Shown piece after piece: positions 38,082 through 47,999 of a stretch of DNA of 64,000 nt. Position 1 is the first letter of the stretch; each line of letters begins with the position of its first letter. The stretch is from Anaerolineales bacterium. Its GTDB lineage: Bacteria; Chloroflexota; Anaerolineae; Anaerolineales; UBA4823. A model generated the notes under the pieces. That model had not been told where the DNA came from. It was given only the letters and a program-made list of their open reading frames with translations, and did not search any database. The translations under genes were made by a program, and so were the position numbers. The stretch spans positions 56,918-120,917 of the forward strand of contig PQAL01000027.1 in NCBI GenBank assembly GCA_003105035.1, read 5' to 3'.

Positions 38082-38549
38082 ATGGAAATCGTCAAAGGGC
38101 AGCGCGGCATGTGGTTTGAAGAGTTTATCGTTGGTCAGAAGGTCATCTCGGCAGGCAGGACCATCACCGAAGGCGATATTGTGACATTTGCGGGTTTATC
38201 CGGTGATTATAACCAGATCCATACGGATGGCGAATTTGCCAAGACCACTCCATTTGGGCAGCGAGTAGCACATGGATTGCTTGGTCTCTCCATTGCATCG
38301 GGCTTAGCCATGCGGACCGGTGTGCTGGAAGGCACAGTCATCGCTTTCAGAGAGATCAATAATTGGAAGTTCACCAATCCAATTTTTATCGGCGATACCG
38401 TGCACGCAGAACTAAACATCCTGGAGACGAAAGCCATCCCACGCATTGGGGGTGGATCACTCATTATCGAAATAGCACTGAAAAATCAGCGGGACGAAGT
38501 TACCATGAAAGGAACATGGACGGCATTGGTTGCCAGCAAGCCTGAATAA
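38082..38549 (+). CDS. MaoC-like hotdog-fold dehydratase
   Basis: A 155-aa MaoC/(R)-specific enoyl-CoA hydratase-type protein. The family motif is FAGLSGDYNQIHTDGEFAKTTPFG, with the catalytic Asp and His (D-x4-H) in the DYNQIH stretch, then VAHGLLGLSIASGL. It hydrates or dehydrates a CoA-linked acyl chain. It has a strong GGAGGT and an extended -10 promoter. The next gene, a penicillin-binding protein, starts 2 bases after its stop, so both share a transcript although their functions look unrelated. Confidence 0.9.
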   Translation: MEIVKGQRGMWFEEFIVGQKVISAGRTITEGDIVTFAGLSGDYNQIHTDGEFAKTTPFGQRVAHGLLGLSIASGLAMRTGVLEGTVIAFREINNWKFTNPIFIGDTVHAELNILETKAIPRIGGGSLIIEIALKNQRDEVTMKGTWTALVASKPE

Positions 38550-38551
38550 AT

Positions 38552-41500
38552 ATGTCGAATCCTGAAATTCCTGGTGAACCTCAATATATCAGCAAACGCT
38601 TCCGCAGATTGGCGAATTCGAGCGAGGAGTCAGCTGAGGATATTTCGCAGGAGGACTCTCCGTCGCATGAAGATAACATAGCTGCCGAAGATAAAGCGGA
38701 TAGCGCGCACGAAAGCACAGTTTCACCAGACCAAACCAACGAAGAAAATTATCAGCCAATGACAGGTCAGGAAATACCTGGTATCGTACCGGCTGGTAAT
38801 ACTTCATCGGGTGGAGATTTGAGTGGAACACCAGAACAGGAAACGAAAAAATCCAGTCTTGTTGTGCCTGCATACACGAATAACCAGAAAACATCTGCAC
38901 CACTGGCAATCGATGAATACGGAATGCCAATCCCAGCACGGGTTAATCACCAGAACAACTCAAACCTTAAAGGAACCCAGGTGGGGAGAAGCATTTCAGC
39001 ACCTGCTCAAGCTGGCTTAAAAACGAATGAAGGCAATAAGAATGCAATTAATGGCCAGCGTAATGGGATAAACGTAAGCAAGGTGAAAAGGAAGAATAAG
39101 CGCGCAAGAGCGCTGATCAGCCGTGAAGAAGGCGCAGGTTGCTTCATCCGCATGCTGATATTAGCCCTGATTGCTGGCATAGTTATCCTACTTATCGGCG
39201 GTTCTTTCGTCCTTTATGAATATTATAAAATCGCAGCGACTTTACCCAGCGTTGCTGACCTGCAGCAAAGGGCATCGACATTTGAGACAACCAGGATATA
39301 TGATCGTAATGGAAATCTATTATATGAGATCCTGGACCCTACTGCAGGAAGGCGGACCTTTCGGACCCTGGATAAAATCTCCCCGTACCTGGTAGCTGCA
39401 ACGATCGCAACTGAAGATAAATCCTTTTACAGCCACCCAGGTTTCGATTGGACTGCCATTCTCAGGGCGTTCTGGCAAAACTTCCAGGGTAGAGGCACAG
39501 TATCAGGTGCCTCCACGATCACCCAGCAACTGGCCCGGTACCTGTTACTATCTCCGGAAGAGCGTAACGAACACTCATACATGCGCAAAGTGAGAGAAGC
39601 TCTGCTGGCAGCTGAAATCACGCGCAGATACTCAAAGGACCAAATCCTGGAGCTTTATCTGAATGAATTTTATTATGGCAGCCTGGCCTATGGAATTGAA
39701 GCTGCGTCTGAGACCTATTTTGATATGACCGCAGACCAACTGAACCTGTCACAGGCTTCATTCCTGGCTGGCTTACCACAAGCTCCGGCAGTCTATGATG
39801 TGTATCATGATCGCGAAGCTACCAGGGAAAGACAAAAGCAAGTCCTGACATTGATGTATGAAGTAAGCAATGAACAGGGTTGCATTTACGTCAGTAACAG
39901 CCCGCAGCGGGTATGCGTTGATGCTAATACGGCTGTTTCAGCTTATACTGACTTAGAGAACTACGAATTTCACGCCCCCGACGTATTAATGCGCTACCCA
40001 CATTGGGTGAACTACGTTCGCTCCATACTTGAAACACAATTTGACGCACAGACAATCTACCGGTCTGGTTTTTCTGTATACACGACGCTTAATCCTGATC
40101 TACAGGACAAAGCAGAAGCAATTGTTAAGCAGCAAGTCGATTCATTGGCTGAATATAATGCCACGAATGGTGCTTTGGTCGCCATCCAGCCATCCAGTGG
40201 TGAAATCCTGTCAATGGTTGGATCGGCAGATTTTTACAATGATGCCATCGATGGCCAGGTAAACATGGCAACCAGCCCAACCAGGCAGCCAGGATCATCG
40301 ATCAAGCCAATCACCTACATTTCGGCATTCGAAAAAGGATGGACACCGGCAACATTGATTTGGGATGTTCCATCGGAATTTCCACCATCCGGGGATCCAA
40401 ACGACCCACGACCACCCTATGTTCCCGTAAATTATGACGGAAAATTTCATGGCCCCGTCACGGTTAGATCTGCCCTGGCTAATTCATTCAACATACCTGC
40501 CGTAAAAACCCTGGAATTTGCCGGCATCTATGACGACCCAGCCACGGCTGAACCGGATGGTATGATCAGCACTGCGAAAAAAATGGGGATTACCTCGCTT
40601 ACTCGGGATGATTATGGCTTATCACTCACCCTCGGTGGGGGTGAGGTCAGCTTGCTAGAGATGACTGGAGCATATTCTGTGCTGGCGAATGATGGCAGAT
40701 ACGTTCCGCCGGTAGCAATCTTAAAAATCCTGGATCACACTGGGAACAAGGTCTTCGAATACACTCCCGCAGCCGGGGAGCAAGTGATCCGGCCTGAACA
40801 TGCCTTTCTGATCACATCAATCTTATCGGATAATGAAGCACGGACACCAATGTTCGGCCCTGGTTCAGTGTTGCAATTGCCTTTTACAGCTGCAGCCAAG
40901 ACGGGCACTTCCAATGACTACAGAGATAACTGGACCCTTGGATACACGCCTGACCTTACGGTGGGCACATGGGTGGGGAACGCAGATTATTCACCCATGC
41001 AAAACATTTCTGGAGTGGCCGGGGCTGCCCCGATCTGGGCGCAGTTTATGGAGGCAGCTATTCCGCAGATCACCAGTGGTAACCCAACGCCATTCTCAAT
41101 GCCAAGTGGCATCGTTGAGCGGGTGATTTGTGAAATCTCCGGAACCGAGCCTTCTCAATGGTGCCCCGATCAACGAACAGAATATTTCGCTGCAGACCAG
41201 CTACCCTTACCCAGTTCTCAGGACCTGTGGACGAAGGTCAATTTGGATACCTGGACGGGCTTACGCGCTTCTAGTGACTGTCAAAACTTCACCAAGGAAG
41301 AATTCGTGGTCAACGTAACGGATGCATGGGCAATTGGCTGGATGCAGAATGATGCACAAGGGCAGGAGTTCGTCAGGCAAATGGGTTTTGATGACCCCGT
41401 TCACTTTGCGCCTACACGCGAATGTAACTCCAACGACCCACAAGCAACAATCGAATTGTCATCGTTGGCGGAAGGGCAATCTATCACAGTCTCTCCCCAA

Positions 41501-41917
41501 GATATCTTTGGAAAGATCGATGCATCTGCGGATTTTCAAGGGTATAAAATCGAGTACGGTTTAGGCGACAACCCGGGTGAATGGAAATTCTTATTTGACA
41601 GTAATCAGCCGGTCAGTCAGACAGGCAAAATATATGCATGGGATTTAAAAGATATGCCCCCCGGTCTGGTTACCCTGCGGATAACCATGATCAGTATCAG
41701 GGGAGGTTATGCTGAGCGGAAAGTGCACCTCAACATCATGGTCCCCACGCCCACGCCGACACCAACCGTAACACCAACACTTACCCCCACAGCTACAATA
41801 ACGCCAACACCTTCTCCGACAATCACTCCTTCAGCTACACCATCACCGACAGCCCTGCCCAGCGATGTGCCGGCTACAGAAACACCAACCCAGTCCCCTG
41901 ATTTCGTTAATCCGTAA
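38552..41917 (+). CDS. Class A penicillin-binding protein (PBP1A-like glycosyltransferase/transpeptidase)
   Basis: A 1121-aa bifunctional wall synthase. Residues 1-198 are a long polar, disordered cytoplasmic part; a transmembrane helix follows (about 200-222). The GT51 glycosyltransferase (about 255-430) has ATEDKSFYSHPG with the catalytic Glu near 288, and STITQQLARYLLL. The transpeptidase (about 510-860) has SSIKP (catalytic Ser near 580), ANSFN (SxN) and KTGTS (near 782). After about 940 there is a beta-rich domain, and the last 55 residues are a TPT-rich tail. The long N-terminus is unusual. It polymerises and cross-links peptidoglycan outside the membrane. The start, ATG at 38552, lies 2 bases after the previous stop. 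Confidence 0.95.
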   Translation: MSNPEIPGEPQYISKRFRRLANSSEESAEDISQEDSPSHEDNIAAEDKADSAHESTVSPDQTNEENYQPMTGQEIPGIVPAGNTSSGGDLSGTPEQETKKSSLVVPAYTNNQKTSAPLAIDEYGMPIPARVNHQNNSNLKGTQVGRSISAPAQAGLKTNEGNKNAINGQRNGINVSKVKRKNKRARALISREEGAGCFIRMLILALIAGIVILLIGGSFVLYEYYKIAATLPSVADLQQRASTFETTRIYDRNGNLLYEILDPTAGRRTFRTLDKISPYLVAATIATEDKSFYSHPGFDWTAILRAFWQNFQGRGTVSGASTITQQLARYLLLSPEERNEHSYMRKVREALLAAEITRRYSKDQILELYLNEFYYGSLAYGIEAASETYFDMTADQLNLSQASFLAGLPQAPAVYDVYHDREATRERQKQVLTLMYEVSNEQGCIYVSNSPQRVCVDANTAVSAYTDLENYEFHAPDVLMRYPHWVNYVRSILETQFDAQTIYRSGFSVYTTLNPDLQDKAEAIVKQQVDSLAEYNATNGALVAIQPSSGEILSMVGSADFYNDAIDGQVNMATSPTRQPGSSIKPITYISAFEKGWTPATLIWDVPSEFPPSGDPNDPRPPYVPVNYDGKFHGPVTVRSALANSFNIPAVKTLEFAGIYDDPATAEPDGMISTAKKMGITSLTRDDYGLSLTLGGGEVSLLEMTGAYSVLANDGRYVPPVAILKILDHTGNKVFEYTPAAGEQVIRPEHAFLITSILSDNEARTPMFGPGSVLQLPFTAAAKTGTSNDYRDNWTLGYTPDLTVGTWVGNADYSPMQNISGVAGAAPIWAQFMEAAIPQITSGNPTPFSMPSGIVERVICEISGTEPSQWCPDQRTEYFAADQLPLPSSQDLWTKVNLDTWTGLRASSDCQNFTKEEFVVNVTDAWAIGWMQNDAQGQEFVRQMGFDDPVHFAPTRECNSNDPQATIELSSLAEGQSITVSPQDIFGKIDASADFQGYKIEYGLGDNPGEWKFLFDSNQPVSQTGKIYAWDLKDMPPGLVTLRITMISIRGGYAERKVHLNIMVPTPTPTPTVTPTLTPTATITPTPSPTITPSATPSPTALPSDVPATETPTQSPDFVNP

Positions 41918-41923
41918 TCAAAG

Positions 41924-44437
41924 TTAGATCAGCCACAGTTGAGGTGTGGTAAATGATATCGGATCCAGACTGAGCAGTTGGTCCAGGTTTTCACGATTCA
42001 ATACTGGAGAATCAGCTAATGAACGCAGGTGGCGAAATTTCAAGAAGTGCCAATTCCCTTGCGTTGGGTGGAACGCCCGGCTCAAACGTGGATCACGTCG
42101 CAGCTTGTATACCAATATGTTCGCTCGACTGGCTGGGAGCACGATTATACCTTTCATCGAAGAGAGATTTTGGGTTAATACAATATCTGTGATTGCGGCA
42201 GATGTGTTGGGAAAGAAGCGATATTCCGGCATGTTATCCCCATTCGACCACACGAGGGAAGGTTTAGATTGAGGTGTACGCTGCTGTTTGCAGACAAATC
42301 CGAGGCGTTCACCGATTTCCTGGATAAATCTTGCCGCATGCTCCAGGTCGCGCTGCCTTTCAACAGGGGCATCTTCCGGGCGCAGGTACCAGCGGTTATT
42401 ATCTGCTGAAGATGGAAGCGCATAAGATTCGAGGCACAATTCAATAAATTCCAGTTGTGGGGTGAATAAACCGGGGAATGCCTGGCACAAGGCGGTGTCT
42501 ATCTCGATGAGTGTCGTACCAGGATGATCAATTAATTGGGAGACCAGTTTTTGCTCATAACGGTCGGTGATCGGTGTCTGATCGCTTGGGTCGGGTTCAC
42601 GCAGCCAAATTAATGCAGAGGATGACACCTCGGATGATCGGGTCGGTTTTTCCCGATCTGCTCCCTGTTCAATCTCAACAGAATTTACCTGGGTAAGGAC
42701 GGTCGTTTCGTCCTCAACAACGATGTTATCAGAGGCGACTGACAAGAAACTATTTTGTGTGATCGAATTTTTACTGGGAGCTTCAACCGTTGTGACATCC
42801 TGTAGCCCGTACAGTAAAAAACCTGAACGGTAGGAGAGCACTTCACGGGCGGTATTGTATACGCTGGAATACATGGCTGATGGCGATAATTCATCTTGTT
42901 GGTCGATGTTTTCCAATGCTGGTATTCGCTGAAGATCATTTATTTCACCATCAGTTGTCATCGGGTGTTCCGCTTGCCAGGAGTTAATGATGCCCATGAA
43001 TGCCGCAGAAATGGTCTTAATGTAAGCTGCTGGCTCAGCCCTGCCTTCGAGGTACCTTTTTGCGTACAGGCTGGCAGCATGCGCATAGCCAATATCTGGA
43101 GAAATTGATGGGGCGATGTGGTGAGAATTCCAGAAAATCTGTGCATGGGCTTGTTCTGCCCTGATGGCAATAGTCTCCAACCGGCAACCAGACATGCCTG
43201 CTGCCACCAGGGTCGCTCCTAAAAGACCCGGTTCTGCTTCATTAACGATTCCGAAGATCGGTGTATCATCATCGAGGGTCAGGACCAGCTGTTTGAAGAC
43301 TGAAAAGAGAGCAGCGGTATGCCATGCCCAATCGTAGCGCTGCCGGTGTAGCACACTGCGGAACGATCCCACTGCATCGCGACCCCATAGCCAGCCTGCC
43401 CATAATGCAGATAAGGTCCAGAATGCCTGATTTGGGCGAGGTATGACAGAACAGACTACTCTTATCCCGATATTTTTGACCGATTCAGCCAGGCTGGCAT
43501 ACCTGCCGGTAAAAATACAAATTCCGCCAGTGGAAGGAGGCAGCTGGGGCCAGGCTGTAACTGGAACAGAGACGGGCATGTCGCTACTATCAGCGGTACT
43601 CCACAGCTTTATACCTTCTTCAAGAGAAATCCAGATGTTATTCTCCCGGTAGTGGCGCGGAATAGTGAGCTGCCTGCGTCGTTCCTTTTGAGCTGGGACT
43701 CTCCACGTCGCAGTTGCCTGGTCAAAGGCGTGGAGCAACAAAGCCGATAAACACTTTTGGTGGAGCGGGGTGGCTTGTAAACCTTCGATCTTATTAATTA
43801 TCGTGATCAGTACATAGAGGGCACGCGGCATATAAACTGATAATGCTTGCTCGACGTGGATACGATCCTGGTCGGTCGCTGATACGACGCGTTCCAAGGC
43901 ACGAGCCTTGTGCATCCCACTGATGGAAAATTGACTGGCGAGCTCAATATCAGCTGCAGTGCAGGCATGCTCTCCAGTATCGCCACAAAACGGGCAAGTA
44001 TAGATGCGTATGTATGGAGATGGATTCCCATGCTCCCAGAAGAAGGCCTCCGCAGAGATCAGTGACCCACAGCGTGCACACACTGTATTGTATAATGAGC
44101 GGATATGGGGCTCAATCCGCTCATTCCCCACATATGAAGCTGCCAGCTCAGCCAGGGAAGCCTGCATATCCTCTGGTTTCGGGGGATCTGCAAGCATTTC
44201 CAGGATAAACCTGGTGATGGGATTGTTGGCGCTAACTATGACAGGATATCCAGCACGGGCGGCTTCAATCGCAACCTTGGGGGACGCCCCGAATGGATCC
44301 AAGATACAGGCTCCAACAGGGACGTTTTTTTGCAGCCAGGTTGAACAGATGCCATCCTGGATTTGAGGCAGGTATTGAGAGAGTGGTTCGGCTCTCTTGG
44401 ACAGAGTACCTTCTATGAATGGTATCGATCCGAACAT
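41924..44437 (-). CDS. Degenerate DNA-methylase-like protein with zinc ribbon
   Basis: An 837-aa protein. The SAM-binding segment is recognisable (CILDPFGASPKVAIEAARAGYPVI), but the usual FxGGGT is FGASP. A zinc ribbon (CARCG ... CPFCG, about 120-150 residues from the start) and the region following fit large DUF1156-type DNA methylases, but the catalytic (D/N)PPY is not there: the place is taken by CSVIPRPNQAFWT. It may no longer methylate DNA. The C-terminal 250 residues are a helical, possibly winged-helix region. The frame opens at 44521 inside the opposite gene's promoter; the ATG at 44437 gives the plausible N-terminus. It is convergent with the penicillin-binding protein (6-base gap). 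Confidence 0.65.
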   Translation of the reverse strand: MFGSIPFIEGTLSKRAEPLSQYLPQIQDGICSTWLQKNVPVGACILDPFGASPKVAIEAARAGYPVIVSANNPITRFILEMLADPPKPEDMQASLAELAASYVGNERIEPHIRSLYNTVCARCGSLISAEAFFWEHGNPSPYIRIYTCPFCGDTGEHACTAADIELASQFSISGMHKARALERVVSATDQDRIHVEQALSVYMPRALYVLITIINKIEGLQATPLHQKCLSALLLHAFDQATATWRVPAQKERRRQLTIPRHYRENNIWISLEEGIKLWSTADSSDMPVSVPVTAWPQLPPSTGGICIFTGRYASLAESVKNIGIRVVCSVIPRPNQAFWTLSALWAGWLWGRDAVGSFRSVLHRQRYDWAWHTAALFSVFKQLVLTLDDDTPIFGIVNEAEPGLLGATLVAAGMSGCRLETIAIRAEQAHAQIFWNSHHIAPSISPDIGYAHAASLYAKRYLEGRAEPAAYIKTISAAFMGIINSWQAEHPMTTDGEINDLQRIPALENIDQQDELSPSAMYSSVYNTAREVLSYRSGFLLYGLQDVTTVEAPSKNSITQNSFLSVASDNIVVEDETTVLTQVNSVEIEQGADREKPTRSSEVSSSALIWLREPDPSDQTPITDRYEQKLVSQLIDHPGTTLIEIDTALCQAFPGLFTPQLEFIELCLESYALPSSADNNRWYLRPEDAPVERQRDLEHAARFIQEIGERLGFVCKQQRTPQSKPSLVWSNGDNMPEYRFFPNTSAAITDIVLTQNLSSMKGIIVLPASRANILVYKLRRDPRLSRAFHPTQGNWHFLKFRHLRSLADSPVLNRENLDQLLSLDPISFTTPQLWLI

Positions 44438-44497
44438 GTCTGTATACGTTGAATATAGTATAGCGGTATAAAACAAAAACACAAGGGATAAAAATGG

Positions 44498-44503
44498 TAT
44501 ACT
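44498..44503 (+). promoter_or_regulatory. -10 element of the glycan cluster, leaderless
   Basis: TATACT ends seven bases before the ATG at 44511, so transcription should start at the ATG itself. No ribosome-binding site precedes the ATG. The -35 is unclear. Confidence 0.55.
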
Positions 44504-44510
44504 TTTGTCT

Positions 44511-45485
44511 ATGAAGCTCATTATTCAAATCCCCTGCCACAATGAAGCTCAAGAAATAAGCAATACCATAAAGTCACTCCCATCCTCTCTGGAAGGTTTT
44601 GACTGTGTTGAATACCTGATCGTTGATGATGGCAGCGATGATCATACTGCAGAGGTTGCCCTTGAGGCAGGGGCGCACCATATTGTCCGCTTACCTGGGC
44701 ATATGGGGTTAGCCGTAGCCTTCACATCCGGCTTGGATGCAAGCGTTAAAAATGGCGCAGATATCATTGTGAATACCGATGCAGACAATCAATATCATGC
44801 AGCGGATATCAACCTGCTTGTCAGGCCAATCTTGGAAGGAAGAGCCCAGATTGTGGTAGGTGATCGGGGAGTAGCCACTTCACAAAACTTTTCACCAGTC
44901 AAACGATTGCTTCAAAGGATGGGAAGCTGGGTGGTAGCGCGCATCTCAGGGATGAACATCCCTGATGCAACCAGTGGGTTTCGAGCACTGACCAGGGAAG
45001 CAGCCCTTCACACCCTGGTACTCAATGACTATTCGTATACTTTAGAGACCCTGATCCAAGCGGGTGCTCGAAGGATACCAGTAGAGTATGTCAAAATTCG
45101 AACAAATCCACAAACGCGACCCTCGCGATTAATCCGCAGCGTGCCGCATTATTTAGCCAATTCAAGCACAACCATCGTTCGGTCATATACGTTGTACCGT
45201 CCTTTACGCGTTTTTACCATCCTAGGAAGCGTTTTCATCCTCGGTGGGTTAGCCCTAGCCGGGCGTTTTCTATATTTCTATTTCAATGGACAGGGAAGTG
45301 GCCACCTTCAATCGGTGATCCTGGCAGCTGTGTTATTGATCGTCGGTTTTCAAGTGCTTTTAATCGGCCTGGTGGCGGATCTGATCGGTTTCAATCGAAA
45401 GATATTGGAAGAATTACTGTATAAGGTCCGATTGTTAGAGCTAAATAAATCCGACACGAAGAAAGACGCCTCAGGACCCAGTTGA
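44511..45485 (+). CDS. Polyprenyl-phosphate-type family 2 glycosyltransferase with two C-terminal membrane helices
   Basis: A 324-aa GT2 enzyme of the DPM1/ArnC/GtrB type. The GT-A domain (about 1-230) shows [19 protein letters not shown] and VNTDADNQY (metal- and sugar-nucleotide-binding), then [12 protein letters not shown]. Two helices follow (about 240-265 and 275-305). Such enzymes load a sugar onto undecaprenyl or dolichyl phosphate at the membrane. The frame begins at a TTG (44505), but the -10 at 44498 points to a leaderless start at the ATG, 44511. It opens the glycan cluster and is followed 6 bases later by a GT-C-like protein, its likely user. Confidence 0.9.
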   Translation: MKLIIQIPCHNEAQEISNTIKSLPSSLEGFDCVEYLIVDDGSDDHTAEVALEAGAHHIVRLPGHMGLAVAFTSGLDASVKNGADIIVNTDADNQYHAADINLLVRPILEGRAQIVVGDRGVATSQNFSPVKRLLQRMGSWVVARISGMNIPDATSGFRALTREAALHTLVLNDYSYTLETLIQAGARRIPVEYVKIRTNPQTRPSRLIRSVPHYLANSSTTIVRSYTLYRPLRVFTILGSVFILGGLALAGRFLYFYFNGQGSGHLQSVILAAVLLIVGFQVLLIGLVADLIGFNRKILEELLYKVRLLELNKSDTKKDASGPS

Positions 45486-45491
45486 TCGGTA

Positions 45492-47999
45492 ATGAAATCA
45501 CTGCGGCTTATCCTGATACTCATCGGTTCGGTTTTAATCTTAGCGCTTACCGGCTGTTCACCCTGGGTGGTTATCCATCAGGGCAACATATCCCAATGGA
45601 TGACGTTAAGTGCCAATAACAGCATTGGCCAGACCTTCGTCAGTGATTATTCAGGTTTACAAGCGGTAAACTTTTTACTCGAGCCACTCGAACAAGGCTC
45701 GGGTACAGTATCCGTGCATCTGCGGGCGGATCCACAAGCATCCGCTGATATTGCCGTTGTTAAACTCCCCATTTCAGAGGTTGAATCAAGTAAGGCTTAC
45801 CGGTTTGATTTTGAAGCGATCAATGATTCAAATGATCAATATTTCTATGCTTATCTGACGATCGATGGGAGTGGGATGGTCCGTATAGCAACGGATCAGG
45901 CGGTAAGCTACCAGAATGGATCTGCATACGAAAATCATCAGCCGATCGATGCACAATTGACATTTAGCCTTGGTTATGACAAGCTTTCAGTGTTTCTCGG
46001 ATTAGCCGAGCAGATATTCCACTACTTAATCATCTTTAGCGCAGGTTTACTTGTCTTGACCATCCCGGGATGGGCTATTCTTAGCGCGTTATGGATGGGT
46101 TGGGAGAGATTCACTAGTCTTGAGAAGCTCCCCCTCGCAATCGGCACATCCGTGGCATTCTATACCCTCTTTGTGCTGGTTACCTACCTGGTTCACCTCC
46201 AGCTTGGAAAGTGGTATGCCTGGCTGCCGGTGATTTCCGGTGGTATCTATATCATCACAAGAAACATAATCACGTTTTCCAAGCGCAATAGGTCTCATAA
46301 ATCGGACCAGGCTAAACATGGGGGACATATATTTTCCAAGTCAACCATTTGGATCGATATCAGCCTCATCATCATCCTTGTCTTGATTTCTCTCACGCGG
46401 TTCTGGCCCGTACGCGGCCTGGAACAGCCGATGTGGAATGATTCACTCCACCATACGGTGGTCACGCAATTGATCCTCGACCACCAGGGATTGTTTACCT
46501 CCTGGCTGCCATACGCACAGTACCAAACATACAGCATGCACTTCGGGTTCCCAATTCTGGCTGCCATGCTTTCATGGGTCACCGGGGTTTTGAGTGGTCA
46601 GGCTGTGCTCTACATGGGGCAAATATTAAATATTATCGCTCCTCTGGCACTCTACCCCCTGGCTATCAGGTTGTGCCATGGTAAGCGTATCGGAGGGGTG
46701 ATCGCTGTTCTTACCGCAGGATTGTTAGCACCCATGCCCGCTTTTTACATCAACTGGGGCAGGTATGCCCAGCTGGCAGGCCAGGTAATCCTACCTGTTG
46801 CCATGTGGATGATCTGGGAGGTGGTGGATTGCCTTCATGATGAGAAATATTCTACAGGCTGGACCCATTTGCCTTGGATGAAGATTGTCATCACTGGAGG
46901 CTTAATTGCGGGGATGGTCTTGTGTGAGTTCCGCATGATCTTTATTATTGCGACATTTATCATTGCAATGCTTGTGGCTGAATTATTTAAATATACTCTG
47001 CGGAATTTACGCAGTTGGCTACGCGTGCTTTGGTCTATCGCGCTGATAGGATTTATCAGTTTACTGTTTTTCATGCCATGGGGATTGCGCGTTCAAGGAA
47101 GCAGGCTGGTTGATTACACCGGGATTGGAGCAGCAACGAGCGCTTTATCTGGGTTGGTCACACACGATTATCAATCATGGATATACATCCGGTCTTACCT
47201 CCCGATCGGAATACTTGTTATCAGCCTGGCGGGGCTTCTATGGGCGATCATTAAAAGGGATTGGGCGACGGCCTCGCTTGGACTGTGGGTGATTGGCATG
47301 TCTTCACTTTATGCCTTAATCGTGCTACACGTACCTTGGGTACAATATGTGCAGTCCTTTGCTGTACTCATCACGCTTTACATACCGGCTGGTTTATTGA
47401 CTGGTTATATTGGAGGCGATTTGGCCGGATGGGTGGCAAACTGGAAGCCGGGAAAACTCGCCGTATTTACAGTAATCATTTTTCTCGGTATTTTTGGGGC
47501 ATGGAATCTCAGAAATATTGCCAATCCTGATCGATATGCATTCGTTACAAGGCCTGATATGCGGGCTATGCAATGGATCAAGGAGAATGTCTCGGAAAAT
47601 GCGAGGTTTCTCATCGAAGGTACTCACGAGAATTGGGTGACGAATGTGATCGGGACGGATGCAGGCTGGTGGATTCCCTTGCTGACAGGGCGGGAAAACA
47701 CAATCCCCCCACAATATGCTATGTCGAATGAGCAGCCGATTAACCCGGATTACACGCAAAAGCTGGTGGAGCTTCAAGCTGAATTAGAGCGGACTAGCCC
47801 AGTTTCTATGGAAGGAATGAGATTGCTGTGTGAGCACGGGATTACCCACATCTATATTGGGCAGAAATTTGATTCCCCAACCAGTAATAATCATCCACTC
47901 TTCACTCCGCAGGAACTGGCCATGAGTCCGAAGATCAAGGTTATCTATCACAGCGATCAAGTTTTCATCTATATGGTCGAAAATGCCTGCGAACAATAA
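45492..47999 (+). CDS. Multi-spanning GT-C-like membrane protein
   Basis: An 835-aa protein with a Cys-containing first hydrophobic segment (LTGCSP, about 1-22), an extracytoplasmic beta-rich region (about 25-165), then about 12 transmembrane helices (from about 175 to 690) and a C-terminal soluble part (about 695-835). The layout is that of GT-C transferases that use lipid-linked sugars, and WNDSLHHTVVTQLILD (about residue 315) fits the first-loop acidic motif of such proteins. The C-terminal part (FLIEGTHENWVTNVIG) resembles similar Chloroflexi membrane proteins. It probably moves a sugar from the lipid donor made by the preceding gene to a surface acceptor. No exact family is claimed. Confidence 0.75.
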   Translation: MKSLRLILILIGSVLILALTGCSPWVVIHQGNISQWMTLSANNSIGQTFVSDYSGLQAVNFLLEPLEQGSGTVSVHLRADPQASADIAVVKLPISEVESSKAYRFDFEAINDSNDQYFYAYLTIDGSGMVRIATDQAVSYQNGSAYENHQPIDAQLTFSLGYDKLSVFLGLAEQIFHYLIIFSAGLLVLTIPGWAILSALWMGWERFTSLEKLPLAIGTSVAFYTLFVLVTYLVHLQLGKWYAWLPVISGGIYIITRNIITFSKRNRSHKSDQAKHGGHIFSKSTIWIDISLIIILVLISLTRFWPVRGLEQPMWNDSLHHTVVTQLILDHQGLFTSWLPYAQYQTYSMHFGFPILAAMLSWVTGVLSGQAVLYMGQILNIIAPLALYPLAIRLCHGKRIGGVIAVLTAGLLAPMPAFYINWGRYAQLAGQVILPVAMWMIWEVVDCLHDEKYSTGWTHLPWMKIVITGGLIAGMVLCEFRMIFIIATFIIAMLVAELFKYTLRNLRSWLRVLWSIALIGFISLLFFMPWGLRVQGSRLVDYTGIGAATSALSGLVTHDYQSWIYIRSYLPIGILVISLAGLLWAIIKRDWATASLGLWVIGMSSLYALIVLHVPWVQYVQSFAVLITLYIPAGLLTGYIGGDLAGWVANWKPGKLAVFTVIIFLGIFGAWNLRNIANPDRYAFVTRPDMRAMQWIKENVSENARFLIEGTHENWVTNVIGTDAGWWIPLLTGRENTIPPQYAMSNEQPINPDYTQKLVELQAELERTSPVSMEGMRLLCEHGITHIYIGQKFDSPTSNNHPLFTPQELAMSPKIKVIYHSDQVFIYMVENACEQ

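Noticed and set aside
41745..41900. Tandem repeat at the end of the penicillin-binding protein gene
   Set aside because: It encodes the in-frame TPT tail and is not a separate element.
44438..44521. N-terminal 28-residue extension of the methylase-like protein
   Set aside because: It overlaps the promoter and start of the opposite gene and looks like translated AT-rich intergenic DNA.
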